From: Pseudomonadota bacterium | Lineage (GTDB): Bacteria; Pseudomonadota; Alphaproteobacteria; Sphingomonadales; Sphingomonadaceae | Assembly (NCBI GenBank): GCA_021847605.1 | Contig: JAJZQN010000029.1 | Coordinates: 1 to 55,545, forward strand | DNA: 55,545 nucleotides | Reading direction: 5' to 3' | Shown here: one piece after another, positions 34,159 through 43,482 of the stretch | Layout of the letters: each line of letters begins with the position of its first letter | How positions within the stretch are numbered: position 1 is the stretch's first letter | The notes under the pieces: model-generated | Seen by the model: the letters and a program-made list of their open reading frames with translations, nothing else | The model's database searches: none | What the model was told of the DNA's origin: nothing | Position numbers and translations under genes: made by a program

Positions 34159-36924
34159 ATGAGCGTTTACCAGGATTACCTCGCCGAAATCGAAAGCCGC
34201 AAAACGCAGGGGCTGGCCCCCAAGCCGATCGATGACGGCGTTCTTCTCGGTGAAATCATCGCCCTTATTCAGGATGCGGGCAGCGAATATCGCGCCGATG
34301 CCCTGAAATTCTTCATCTACAACACGCTGCCCGGCACCACGAGCGCTGCGGGCGTGAAGGCGGACTTCCTCAAGAAGATCATTCTTGGCGAAGTGGCCGT
34401 GCCGGAAATCAGCCCGGCCTTTGCCCTTGAACTGCTCAGCCACATGAAGGGTGGTCCCTCGATCGCCGTGCTGCTCGACATCGCCCTTGGCGATGACGCC
34501 GCGCTGGCCGCTCAGGCGGGCGATGTGCTGAAGACGCAGGTCTTCCTGTACGACGCCGACATGTTCCGCCTGCGCGACGCCTATAAGGCGGGCAATGCGG
34601 TCGCCAAGGATGTGCTGGAAAGCTATGCCAAGGCCGAATTCTTCACCAAGCTCCCCGAAGTCGAGGACGAGATCAAGGTCGTGACCTTCATCGCGGGTGA
34701 AGGCGATATTTCGACCGATCTTCTGTCGCCCGGCAATCAGGCGCATTCGCGGTCGGACCGTGAACTCCATGGCCTGTGCATGATCACGCCCGAAGCGCAG
34801 CAGCAGATCGTGGCGATGAAGGCGCAGCATCCCGACAAGCGCGTCATGATGATCGCCGAAAAGGGCACGATGGGCGTTGGTTCGTCGCGTATGTCGGGCG
34901 TCAACAATGTGGCGCTGTGGACCGGCAAACAGTCCAGCCCCTATGTTCCCTTCGTCAACTATGCGCCGGTCGTTGCTGGCACCAACGGCATTTCGCCGAT
35001 TTTCGCGACCACCGTCGACGTGACCGGCGGCATCGGCATCAACCTGAAGAACTGGGTCAAGAAGACCGGCCCGGACGGCAAGGCCATCATCAACAATGAC
35101 GGCAACCCGGTTCTGGAAGAGAAATTCTCGGTCGAAACCGGCACCGTGCTGAAGATCGACGTCAAGAACAAGAAGCTCACCACCGAAGATGGTGAGGAAC
35201 TTGTCGACGTCGCCGCTGCCTTTACGCCGCAGAAGATGGAATTCATGAAGGCGGGCAGCAGCTACGCCATCGTGTTCGGCAAGAAGCTCCAGACCTTCGC
35301 CGCTGAAACGCTGGGCATCGAAGCGCCCAAGGTGTTCGCGCCGAACAAGGAAATCACGGTCGAGGACCAGGGTCTGACCGCCGTCGAGAAGATCTTCAAC
35401 CGCAACGCCGTGGGCGTGACGCCGGGTAAGGTGCTGCATGCCGGTTCCGACGTGCGCGTGAAGGTGAATATCGTGGGGTCGCAGGACACCACTGGCCTGA
35501 TGACCGCGCAGGAACTGGAAGCGATGGCGGCCACCGTCATTTCGCCGCTGGTCGACGGCGCCTATCAGTCGGGCTGTCATACGGCATCGGTGTGGGACAA
35601 GAAGGCGCAGGCCAATATCCCCAAGCTGATGAGCTTCATGAACAATTTCGGCCTGATCACCGCGCGCGACCCCAAGGGTGTCTATCACGCGATGACCGAC
35701 GTCATTCACAAGGTGCTGAACGACATCACCGTGGACGACTGGGCCATCATCATTGGCGGCGACAGCCACACCCGCATGTCGAAGGGCGTCGCCTTTGGCG
35801 CGGACTCCGGCACCGTGGCGCTGGCGCTGGCGACCGGCGAAGCCACCATGCCGATCCCGCAGTCGGTCAAGGTCACGTTCAAGGGCAAGATGCAGCCCTA
35901 TATGGACTTCCGCGACGTCGTGCATGCGACGCAGGCGCAGATGTTGCACCAGTTCGGCGGCGAAAATGTGTTCCAGGGTCGCATCATTGAGGTCCATATC
36001 GGCACGCTGCTGGCCGATCAGGCCTTCACCTTCACCGACTGGACTGCCGAGATGAAGGCGAAGGCGTCGATCTGTATTTCGGAAGACGAAACGCTGATCG
36101 AGTCGCTGGAAATCGCCAAGTCGCGCATCCAGATCATGATCGACAAGGGCATGGAAAATGCCGCCGGTACGCTCAAGGGGCTGATCTCTCTGGCCGACAA
36201 GCGCATCGCGGAAATCCGTTCGGGCGAAAAGCCGGCTCTGAAGCCCGACGCCAATGCGAAATATTTCGCCGAAGTCGTGGTCGACCTCGACCTGATCGAC
36301 GAACCGATGATCGCCGATCCCGACGTCAACAATGCCGACGTGTCGAAGCGCTACACCCACGACACGATCCGCCCGGTGTCCTATTATGGCGGCACCAAGA
36401 AGGTCGATCTGGGCTTCATCGGTTCGTGCATGGTGCATAAGGGCGACATGAAGATTCTGGCCCAGATGCTGAAGAATATCGAAGCGGCCGAAGGCAAGGT
36501 CGAGTTCAAGGCGCCTCTGGTCGTCGCTCCGCCGACCTATAACATCGTCGACGAGTTGAAGGCCGAAGGCGACTGGGACGTGCTGAAGAAATATGCCGGT
36601 TTCGAGTTCGACGACGTTCATCCCAAGAATGTCGCCCGCACCGAATATGAAAATATGCTCTATCTGGAGCGTCCGGGCTGCAACCTGTGCATGGGCAATC
36701 AGGAAAAGGCCGCGAAGGGCGATACCGTCCTCGCCACCTCGACCCGCCTGTTCCAGGGGCGCGTTGTGGAAGATACGGCCGAGAAGAAGGGTGAATCCCT
36801 GCTCGCCTCGACCCCGCTGGTGGTACTGTCGACTATCCTCGGCCGCACGCCCAATATGGACGAATATAAGAGCGCAGTCGTCGGTATCGACCTGACCAAG
36901 TTCGCGCCGTCGAAGGCTGCCTGA
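34159..36924 (+). CDS. acnB: Aconitate hydratase B (bifunctional aconitase/2-methylisocitrate dehydratase)
   Basis: TCA-cycle isomerisation of citrate to isocitrate. 921 residues, in the normal AcnB range. It begins M-S-V-Y-Q-D-Y-L and has the HEAT-like N-terminal domain, G-G-D-S-H-T-R-M-S, the 4Fe-4S cysteines in G-S-C-M-V-H-K-G and the final pair in C-N-L-C-M-G-N-Q. The ATG at 34159 is chosen, with 34156 equally possible; about 87 codons of open frame upstream are not coding. Single gene with its own strong terminator. Confidence 0.96.
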   Translation: MSVYQDYLAEIESRKTQGLAPKPIDDGVLLGEIIALIQDAGSEYRADALKFFIYNTLPGTTSAAGVKADFLKKIILGEVAVPEISPAFALELLSHMKGGPSIAVLLDIALGDDAALAAQAGDVLKTQVFLYDADMFRLRDAYKAGNAVAKDVLESYAKAEFFTKLPEVEDEIKVVTFIAGEGDISTDLLSPGNQAHSRSDRELHGLCMITPEAQQQIVAMKAQHPDKRVMMIAEKGTMGVGSSRMSGVNNVALWTGKQSSPYVPFVNYAPVVAGTNGISPIFATTVDVTGGIGINLKNWVKKTGPDGKAIINNDGNPVLEEKFSVETGTVLKIDVKNKKLTTEDGEELVDVAAAFTPQKMEFMKAGSSYAIVFGKKLQTFAAETLGIEAPKVFAPNKEITVEDQGLTAVEKIFNRNAVGVTPGKVLHAGSDVRVKVNIVGSQDTTGLMTAQELEAMAATVISPLVDGAYQSGCHTASVWDKKAQANIPKLMSFMNNFGLITARDPKGVYHAMTDVIHKVLNDITVDDWAIIIGGDSHTRMSKGVAFGADSGTVALALATGEATMPIPQSVKVTFKGKMQPYMDFRDVVHATQAQMLHQFGGENVFQGRIIEVHIGTLLADQAFTFTDWTAEMKAKASICISEDETLIESLEIAKSRIQIMIDKGMENAAGTLKGLISLADKRIAEIRSGEKPALKPDANAKYFAEVVVDLDLIDEPMIADPDVNNADVSKRYTHDTIRPVSYYGGTKKVDLGFIGSCMVHKGDMKILAQMLKNIEAAEGKVEFKAPLVVAPPTYNIVDELKAEGDWDVLKKYAGFEFDDVHPKNVARTEYENMLYLERPGCNLCMGNQEKAAKGDTVLATSTRLFQGRVVEDTAEKKGESLLASTPLVVLSTILGRTPNMDEYKSAVVGIDLTKFAPSKAA

Positions 36925-36989
36925 TCCGAGCCGCTGGCCGTCCGGCTATAATGGTCGGACGGGGCGTTCAGGACAGTCAACGGATATGG

Positions 36990-37028
36990 AAAATGGCGGT
37001 GCAGGCGATCAGCCTGCGCCGCCATTTT
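36990..37028. terminator. Intrinsic terminator of acnB
   Basis: AAAATGGCGGTGCAGGC and GCCTGCGCCGCCATTTT pair over 17 positions with one G-T pair around a GATCA loop; A-run and T-run flanks make it bidirectional. A weaker hairpin (CCGTCCG / CGGACGG) precedes it at about 36938-36962. Confidence 0.9.
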
Positions 37029-37309
37029 CATTTACAGATAAGAGGCGGGGCGCTGGTTAGGCGGTGTCACGCGGGCCGGAGGTCGCGCGGACATGATGAT
37101 ATTCCAGCCGGTACCTTAAAATCACTCCTCATGATGCCATCGCACTGGCAGGTGGGCGGGAGGCGAAACCGGCGAGGCCTTGGCCTCTGTCGTGCTGGCT
37201 TGTCTCTCATCGGCATGGCATCGCCATTCTGATTCGATGCAATCATCGATTTTTCATTGGGTAGCAAACATCGGATATTTCACATGAAATTTGCCGGTCA
37301 CATTTAAAT

Positions 37310-37327
37310 TGTTATAAAAAACATACA
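37310..37327. promoter_or_regulatory. 18-bp TGT-N12-ACA operator, site 1
   Basis: TGTTATAAAAAACATACA. One of five sites of the form TGTTAT-N6-ATAACA in the promoters of the 37-55 kb island; predicted GntR operator. Centre 36 bases upstream of site 2. Confidence 0.6.
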
Positions 37328-37345
37328 TTTGTCGTAAATTTTAAA

Positions 37346-37363
37346 TGTTATAAATCTATGACA
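37346..37363. promoter_or_regulatory. 18-bp TGT-N12-ACA operator, site 2
   Basis: TGTTATAAATCTATGACA. It ends 8 bases before the predicted -35 box of the receptor gene. Confidence 0.6.
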
Positions 37364-37371
37364 AAAAAGCC

Positions 37372-37399
37372 TTGACTGGTTTCGGCTCCCCTATACGAT
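37372..37399 (+). promoter_or_regulatory. Predicted promoter of the island receptor operon
   Basis: TTGACT at 37372-37377 and TACGAT at 37394-37399 (spacing 16) lie at the end of an AT-rich block and about 100 bases before the receptor start. The leader has a small hairpin (CGGCAA / TTGCCG) at 37440-37457. The rest of the 470-base region 37029-37500 shows no gene. Confidence 0.55.
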
Positions 37400-37500
37400 G
37401 AACCGCGACAACAGCGTCCTTTCAAGGGCGTGGACAGGACGGCAACGCGCCTTGCCGGACCGTCACTGAAACGTGGCGCGTAAAGGGAATTGGGGAGCAT

Positions 37501-39636
37501 ATGAAAAAGGGTTTGATCGCGCGGCTACCGCGTTTGTCTCTGGTTCTTGCGATGGTTGTCGGTTCGCCCGCGGCCTTTGCGCAGGAAAGCGCTCAAAACA
37601 ATGAAGGCGGACTGGGCGACATTGTCGTCACCGCGAGCAAGCGCGAAACATCTGCTCAATCCACTCCTATTGCGCTTAGTGCTTTTGATCAGGCGACGCT
37701 GGCCGCCAATGGCGCCACCGACCTGCGGTCGCTTCAGAATGTCGCGCCGACGCTTCAGATCGGCATGTCGGGCACCAACACGTTGCTGACCATCCGTGGT
37801 ATTTCCAGCCGCGACTTTACCGAAATCGGCGATCCAGCCGTCGCGGTCAGCGTCGACAATTTCTACATCCAGCGCGCTGCGGCCCTGAACGCCAGCGTAT
37901 TCGACGTCGAGCGCGTCGAAGTGCTGCGCGGTCCGCAGGGTACGCTTTATGGCCGCAACGCAACTGCCGGTGCCATCAACATCAACTCGGTAAAGCCGGA
38001 ACTGGGCAAGGTCGCGGGCTTCGGGTCGCTGGAATATGGCAATTACAATACGCTGCGCGCTGAAGGTGCGATCAACCTGCCGATTGGCGAAAAGATCGCT
38101 GTGCGTGCATCCTTCCTGGCATCCAGCCATGACGGCTATTCGAACAATAGCGGCGTGCCGCGCGACGGCGACGATGACGACACCAAGGCTGCACGCCTGC
38201 ATGTGCTGTACAAGCCCGTCGATCGCCTGAGCATCCTGCTGACCGGCGAATATACCAAAGTCGGCGGCGTCGGTCCCGTCGCCTATGGCCAGCCCTACAG
38301 CTATACGAGCCCCGGTGTCGTCGACCATGGCGAAATCGATCTCAACACCCGTCGCAACTGGGCGCTGAATACGCCGGGCAGCGTGGATATCCAGGCGAAG
38401 TCGGTTCGTGGCCAGATCAGCTATGACCTCGATTTTGCGACGATCAGCTATTTTGGCGGCTATCGCAAATTCATCTTCCACCGGGTCAACGACACGGATG
38501 GCACGGCGATCAACAGCAATGCCGGCTATCTGACATTCCCGCAGAATGAGAATGAAGATACGCAGAACCATGAACTGCGCATTACGTCGAGCGACGATGG
38601 TCCGTTCACCTGGCAGGGCGGTTTCTATTATTTCAAGGAACAGAATGACCTTCTGTCCTACTTCGGTTCGGCCAACACCGTGCCCGCCACCTATTCGCGC
38701 ACTTTCGTCTATGACGTGGGCGCCAAGTCCAAGGCGGCCTTTGCCCAGATCGGCTATAAGCTGACCGATCAGTTGCAGCTTGAAGGCGGCATCCGGTACA
38801 GCGACGATTCCAAATATCGCGTCGGCTATAATATCGTGAACGGTGTCCGCACCAATCAGGACAGCCAGACCAAGATCGACAAGGTGACGTGGCATGTGGG
38901 CGTCAACGCCCAGTTGACCCCGCGTAACCTGCTCTACGCAAAGGTCGACACCGGATACAAGTCGGGCGGCTTCACCGACCTCAACGAATATGGTCCCGAA
39001 AGCGTCACCGCTTATGAAATCGGGTCGAAGAATCGCTTCCTGGACAACCAGTTGCAGTTCAACCTGACCGGTTTCTATTATGACTATAAGGATTTGCAGG
39101 TCAGCCAATATCGTGAGGATGCCCGCACCGTCATCCTGAACGCGGGCAAGGCGGAAATCTATGGCGTGGAAATGGAAAGCATTTTCGAGCCGACCAGCAA
39201 CGACCGCATCGATTTCAGCGCCAACTGGCTGCACGCCCGTTACACCGACTTTGCGGTGGCGAGCGGCGGGGTGAACGTGTCATATGAAGGCAACCGCATG
39301 ATCCAGTCGCCCGACTGGTCGCTGGCGGGCGGATATCAGCATATTTTCGAGCTGCCCAATGCCGACCTGACCGCACGGGTCCAGAGCCATTATCAGACGC
39401 GCTCCTATTTCTCGTACCGCAACTATAAGAGCGAGTCCGAAGGGTCGTTCACGAAGACGGACTTCACCCTCAACTACGCGCCGCGCGATGCAAGCTGGTC
39501 AGTCCTGGTCTATCTGCGCAATATCGAAAATAAGCGCGTCATCACCGACGTGACGGAATATGCGTCGTCATCGGTCTATCGCTATCAATTCTCCGAACCG
39601 CGGACCTATGGTGCGCGCCTGACGTACAAGTTCTGA
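37501..39636 (+). CDS. TonB-dependent receptor of the catabolic island
   Basis: Outer-membrane importer, 711 residues. Signal peptide to A-A-F-A-Q (about residue 28), TonB-box-like D-I-V-V-T-A-S-K-R, plug with L-L-T-I-R-G-I-S-S-R-D-F and R-V-E-V-L-R-G-P-Q-G-T-L-Y-G-R-N-A-T-A-G-A-I-N, barrel ending R-L-T-Y-K-F. It heads a plus-strand run with the TIM-barrel, MFS, PrpD-like and flavoprotein genes, and two GntR-type sites overlap its promoter region. The substrate is presumably the compound the island degrades. Confidence 0.93.
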   Translation: MKKGLIARLPRLSLVLAMVVGSPAAFAQESAQNNEGGLGDIVVTASKRETSAQSTPIALSAFDQATLAANGATDLRSLQNVAPTLQIGMSGTNTLLTIRGISSRDFTEIGDPAVAVSVDNFYIQRAAALNASVFDVERVEVLRGPQGTLYGRNATAGAININSVKPELGKVAGFGSLEYGNYNTLRAEGAINLPIGEKIAVRASFLASSHDGYSNNSGVPRDGDDDDTKAARLHVLYKPVDRLSILLTGEYTKVGGVGPVAYGQPYSYTSPGVVDHGEIDLNTRRNWALNTPGSVDIQAKSVRGQISYDLDFATISYFGGYRKFIFHRVNDTDGTAINSNAGYLTFPQNENEDTQNHELRITSSDDGPFTWQGGFYYFKEQNDLLSYFGSANTVPATYSRTFVYDVGAKSKAAFAQIGYKLTDQLQLEGGIRYSDDSKYRVGYNIVNGVRTNQDSQTKIDKVTWHVGVNAQLTPRNLLYAKVDTGYKSGGFTDLNEYGPESVTAYEIGSKNRFLDNQLQFNLTGFYYDYKDLQVSQYREDARTVILNAGKAEIYGVEMESIFEPTSNDRIDFSANWLHARYTDFAVASGGVNVSYEGNRMIQSPDWSLAGGYQHIFELPNADLTARVQSHYQTRSYFSYRNYKSESEGSFTKTDFTLNYAPRDASWSVLVYLRNIENKRVITDVTEYASSSVYRYQFSEPRTYGARLTYKF

Positions 39637-39644
39637 CGAATGAA

Positions 39645-39671
39645 CCGGCCGGTGGCGATGCCACCGGCCGG
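39645..39671. terminator. Perfect hairpin between receptor and TIM-barrel gene
   Basis: CCGGCCGGTGGC-GAT-GCCACCGGCCGG, a 12-bp perfect stem starting 8 bases after the receptor stop and with no T-run. It probably acts as an mRNA-stabilising or attenuating structure that lets the receptor be expressed above the enzymes. Confidence 0.55.
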
Positions 39672-39699
39672 ACGTATAAGATGACAAGGGGTTGCGGAC

Positions 39700-40638
39700 G
39701 TGATCGAGCGTAGGGATATTTTGAAGGCCATGGGTCTGGGTGCGGTGGCGGCCGGCGTGTCGGGCTGCACCAACCAGGGGATCGGCGGAGCGGGTGCGCC
39801 CACCCGTTCGAAGCCGCTGGGCCTTCAGCTTTTCACTGTCCTCAAGATGTTGGAGAAGGATTTCGACGGCACGCTCGCTCTGGTCGCGGCGCTTGGTTAC
39901 AAGGAAGTGGAAACGCTCGGCAGTTTCAGCCGTGATCCCATCGAAGTTCGCGATGCTTTCGCCCGACATGGCCTTGTCAGCCCGTCGCAGCATCTGATGC
40001 CGGGCAACCTCTATAATTATTTTCAGAAGCCGCCGACCAATCCCGCCGAAAAGGCCGCGATGAGCGCCCAGTTCGACAAGGCGTTTCAGCCCGAAAGCGT
40101 CGACAGCTTCATCCTGGAAGCCATTCAGCGTGCCAAGCTGATGAACCAGTCCTATATCGTCTGGCAACTCGCCTGGCGCCAAAGCTACACGCTGGCCGAC
40201 GCAGAGCGGTATGCGCGTGCTTTTAATCGAGCCGGTCAGCTCTGCGCCGACCATGGCCTCGGGTTCGCATATCATAATCATGACTGGGAATTTGCGCCGG
40301 TCGATGGAACGCGGCCGTTCGACATTCTTGTCGGACATAGCGATCCCAAGACGGTGAAGGTCGAAATCGACTTCATGTGGGCGACCAAGGCGGGGGCCGA
40401 GCCGATCGCGCTGTTCCGCCAATATCCGGGCCGCTTCCGCCTGTGCCACCTCAAGGATCGTGATGCGGCCGGCAACATCGTGACGGTCGGCGAAGGCGTC
40501 GAGAATTTCAAGCTGCTGATCGACGCCGGCAAGGCAGCCGGGATCGAACATTTCTATCTGGAATTCGATCGCCCGACCGACCCGGAGCGGGAAATCCGCA
40601 TCGCGGCCGAATATCTCAAGCCCTTGCTGGCCAACTGA
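39700..40638 (+). CDS. Exported sugar phosphate isomerase/epimerase-like TIM-barrel protein
   Basis: 312 residues of the xylose-isomerase-like TIM-barrel (AP endonuclease family 2) superfamily. It has a twin-arginine and lipobox-like N-terminus (R-R-D-I-L-K-A-M-G-L-G, then V-S-G-C), indicating a periplasmic or lipid-anchored protein. Probable metal ligands are in Y-H-N-H-D-W-E-F, E-I-D-F-M-W and C-H-L-K-D-R. Relatives act as 2-epimerases or as lyases on 3-keto-glycosides. GTG start at 39700 with AAGGGG upstream. It follows the receptor gene by 63 bases. A GMC oxidoreductase complex at 52.7-55.4 kb could supply a 3-keto substrate (inference). Confidence 0.85.
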   Translation: MIERRDILKAMGLGAVAAGVSGCTNQGIGGAGAPTRSKPLGLQLFTVLKMLEKDFDGTLALVAALGYKEVETLGSFSRDPIEVRDAFARHGLVSPSQHLMPGNLYNYFQKPPTNPAEKAAMSAQFDKAFQPESVDSFILEAIQRAKLMNQSYIVWQLAWRQSYTLADAERYARAFNRAGQLCADHGLGFAYHNHDWEFAPVDGTRPFDILVGHSDPKTVKVEIDFMWATKAGAEPIALFRQYPGRFRLCHLKDRDAAGNIVTVGEGVENFKLLIDAGKAAGIEHFYLEFDRPTDPEREIRIAAEYLKPLLAN

Positions 40639-40711
40639 CATATTCCATGCCCACCGGCGACAGGCATGAAGGACTAAGGCGCATGGCAGGGACACAGCAG
40701 GGAATGGCGGC

Positions 40712-42046
40712 ATGAGCGGAGGCATCGCAATGGCGCCGGCATCATCGTCGGGGGGCGATACCGGTGCGGCCGCATGGTCGCGGCTTCAAATACTGGTCGT
40801 TCTGTTGTGCGCGCTCATCAATGCGCTCGACGGCATGGACGTCATGATCATCGCCTATGTCGCCCCGGCTCTGGCCACCGACTGGCAGGTCGGGGTCGAG
40901 GCGCTGGGCGTGCTGTTCAGCGCGGGCCTTGTCGGCATGATGGTCGGCTGCATCCTCGTCGCGCCGTTCGCCGACATTTGGGGCAGGCGTCCGACCATAT
41001 TGCTGGCGTTGATCCTGATGACGGTCGGGGCGCTGGGTTGCGGACTCGTCGGTGGGTTGTGGAGTTTTGCCCTGATGCGGGTCGTGACCGGCATCGGCAT
41101 CGGCACGTTGCTCGCCAGCATCGCGGCGCTGGTCAGCGAATATGCGCCGGCCGGGCGGCGATCTTTGGCCATCGGCATTTTTCAGGCTGGCTACCCGGTG
41201 GGCGCGGTGTTGACCGGCCTTGTCGCGATGTTTTCCATTCCCGCCTTTGGCTGGCAGGAAACGATGCTGGGCGCGGGTATCATCAGCGCCATATTAATCC
41301 CGCTGGTGTGGTTCCTGTTGCCGGAATCCGTCAATTTCCTCGAAACGCGGCAGCCCGCCGGTGCGCTGGAGCGGATCAACGTCCTGCGCGGCAAGCTCGG
41401 CTGGGCGACAGTGCCGCATCTGCCGGATCGTCCGGCGACATCCGCCTTGCCGCGCATGGGCGACCTGCTGACGCAGGGGCGCTGGCGATCGACGCTGACG
41501 CTGTGGTGCGCGACCTTCCTGAGTTTCGCCGTCCTCTATTTCATCACCAGTTGGATACCCAAGCTGGCGGTCGAGCGTGGACTGGATCAGGGCGATGCCA
41601 TCTGGGCGGGTAGCATCTTCAACCTGGGTGGCGTGGCCGGTGGCCTGTTGATCGGATGGCTGGCGATCCGTCGACCGATCGGGGCGCTGATCGGGCTGTT
41701 CTTCTTTGCCTGCGCCGTGCTGATGATCCTGTTCACCGCGTCGTTGCCGCTTGCCGTGCTGCTGTGCGTCGCCTGCCTGCTCGGCATGACGCTTCAGGGT
41801 GGTTTTAGTGGTTTCTATTCACTCGCGGCGCAAGTCTATCCGACTTCGGTTCGTGGTGCCGGCATCGGTTGGGCGGTCGGCATCGGCCGTGGCGGGGCGG
41901 TGATCGGGCCGATGGCCGGTGGGTTGCTGCTGGGCGCGAAACTGCCGCTCTGGCTGGTCTTCACCTGTTTCGCGGTGCCGCTGTGCATCGCCGGGGTGCT
42001 GGCCGCCATCACGCTACGTATCGGAGGAAATATCATCCATGACTGA
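40712..42046 (+). CDS. MFS transporter, aromatic acid:H+ symporter type
   Basis: Inner-membrane permease of 444 residues with 12 predicted helices. The AAHS-subfamily N-terminus N-A-L-D-G-M-D-V-M-I-I-A-Y-V-A-P places the D-G-x-D in helix 1, and loop 2-3 has D-I-W-G-R-R-P. PcaK/BenK/MhpT relatives import small carboxylates or aromatic acids with protons. It overlaps the next gene by 8 bases and belongs to the island operon. Confidence 0.9.
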   Translation: MSGGIAMAPASSSGGDTGAAAWSRLQILVVLLCALINALDGMDVMIIAYVAPALATDWQVGVEALGVLFSAGLVGMMVGCILVAPFADIWGRRPTILLALILMTVGALGCGLVGGLWSFALMRVVTGIGIGTLLASIAALVSEYAPAGRRSLAIGIFQAGYPVGAVLTGLVAMFSIPAFGWQETMLGAGIISAILIPLVWFLLPESVNFLETRQPAGALERINVLRGKLGWATVPHLPDRPATSALPRMGDLLTQGRWRSTLTLWCATFLSFAVLYFITSWIPKLAVERGLDQGDAIWAGSIFNLGGVAGGLLIGWLAIRRPIGALIGLFFFACAVLMILFTASLPLAVLLCVACLLGMTLQGGFSGFYSLAAQVYPTSVRGAGIGWAVGIGRGGAVIGPMAGGLLLGAKLPLWLVFTCFAVPLCIAGVLAAITLRIGGNIIHD

Positions 42047-43457
42047 CATGGCCGTCCTGACGACGCCGACCGTCATTCCCGCCAGCGCATTGCTGGATGG
42101 TCCTCAGAGCGCATGGCTGGGCCAATGGAGCCGTTTCGCTGTCGAGGCGCGCTCCATGGATTTGCCCGACGTCGTGATCGACCGGGCGAAACTGGTCCTG
42201 CTGGATTCCATCGGCGCCATGGCCGGTGGTATGCAGGAACCCGAAGTGCAGGCGCTGGTCGATGCCGAAGCGACGGCCGATGGCGTCACGCTGATCGGGA
42301 CGGGGCGCAGGGCGCCGCAGACGATGGCGGCCTTTATCAATGGCGTCGCCGGCACGACGCTGGAACTGGACGAGGGCAATCAGTTCGCTCGTGGTCATCC
42401 CGGCATCCATGTCGTCCCGGCGCTGCTGGCGGCGGCGCGTGGCGATCAGAATGGCGACACGCTGCTGCGCGCGCTGGTACTGGGCTATGAAATCGGATCG
42501 CGCATCGGCATCGCGTCGAAGCTGCGCGTCACCATGCACCCGCATGGCACCTGGGGGACGGTCGGTGCGGCTGTCGGTGCCGCCAGCCTGTCCGGCGCGG
42601 ATGCCGATGCGGTGGCCAATATCATCAACATCGCCGCCAACCTGTCGCTGGCGACCAGCCGCCGAACGATGCTGGAGGGCGCGACTGTCCGCAACTGCTT
42701 CTCGGGCCTGTCCAATCAGTTGGGCCTGATGGCGAACACGCTGCACAAATCGGGCTTCGTGGGCGAAAGGGATGCCGTCGCGACTGTGTATGACAGCATC
42801 GTCGCCGATGATTTCCAGCCGGACGAGATGGTGGCGGACCTCGGCGAGCGCTGGGAAATTGCGCGTAACTATTTCAAGATGCACGCCGCCTGTCGCTATA
42901 CCCATGCCGCGCTGGACGTCGTGACCGGCCTGATGGCGGATCATGTCATCGACCCCGAACAGGTGTCTGACATTTCAGTCGATACCTATTGCTGGGCAGC
43001 GCAACTGGACCATCCTGAACCCGCTACGATGCTGGCGGCGAAATTCTCCATCCCCTTCGCTGTGGCGACGACACTGGTCCATGGTGCGGCCACGCCCGAT
43101 GCCTTCCGGCTTCCAGCGCGCAGCAATCCGGTGATCGCTGATCTGGCGGGCCGGGTACAGGTGCGCGAGGATGTGGCCATGACTGCTGCCCTTCCTGCCG
43201 AACGTCCTGCAAGTGTGACCATCACCCTGAAGGATGGTCAGATATTGTCGGGCACTGCGCGGATCAATCGTGGGGATACGGAGCATCCCTATGGCACGGA
43301 CGAGATTTTCGCCAAGTTTCACAGTCTGGCCGATCCCGTCTGGGGCAGCGAAGGCGCATCGCGCATTCGTGACGCCGTAATGGCGATCGATCAGGCGGAT
43401 AGTCTGGGCGACCTGTTGTTGCTGCTGTCGATGCCGCCTCTTTCCCATCGCGCCTGA
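42039..43457 (+). CDS. MmgE/PrpD family protein
   Basis: 472 residues. Family members include 2-methylcitrate dehydratase and cis-aconitate decarboxylase, acting on tri- or dicarboxylates without cofactor. Visible family elements are V-I-D-R-A-K-L-V-L-L-D-S-I-G-A near residue 50, E-L-D-E-G-N, G-H-P-G-I-H-V-V-P-A-L-L-A-A-A, H-P-H-G-T-W-G-T-V-G-A-A and A-C-R-Y-T-H-A-A-L-D. The ATG at 42039 has GGAGG 12 bases upstream and overlaps the MFS stop. The substrate is unknown. With a LeuCD-type hydratase next door, a branched di- or tricarboxylate is likely. Confidence 0.88.
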   Translation: MTDMAVLTTPTVIPASALLDGPQSAWLGQWSRFAVEARSMDLPDVVIDRAKLVLLDSIGAMAGGMQEPEVQALVDAEATADGVTLIGTGRRAPQTMAAFINGVAGTTLELDEGNQFARGHPGIHVVPALLAAARGDQNGDTLLRALVLGYEIGSRIGIASKLRVTMHPHGTWGTVGAAVGAASLSGADADAVANIINIAANLSLATSRRTMLEGATVRNCFSGLSNQLGLMANTLHKSGFVGERDAVATVYDSIVADDFQPDEMVADLGERWEIARNYFKMHAACRYTHAALDVVTGLMADHVIDPEQVSDISVDTYCWAAQLDHPEPATMLAAKFSIPFAVATTLVHGAATPDAFRLPARSNPVIADLAGRVQVREDVAMTAALPAERPASVTITLKDGQILSGTARINRGDTEHPYGTDEIFAKFHSLADPVWGSEGASRIRDAVMAIDQADSLGDLLLLLSMPPLSHRA

Positions 43458-43482
43458 GAAAAATCGAGAAAACGCTTCCATC

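Noticed and set aside
34135..36621. 828-codon open frame antisense to acnB
   Set aside because: Antisense shadow of aconitase; His/Asp/Gly-rich without domains, and starts and ends inside acnB.
37525..39234. 569-codon minus-strand frame inside the island receptor
   Set aside because: Shadow of the TonB-dependent receptor whose plug and barrel motifs are clear on the plus strand.
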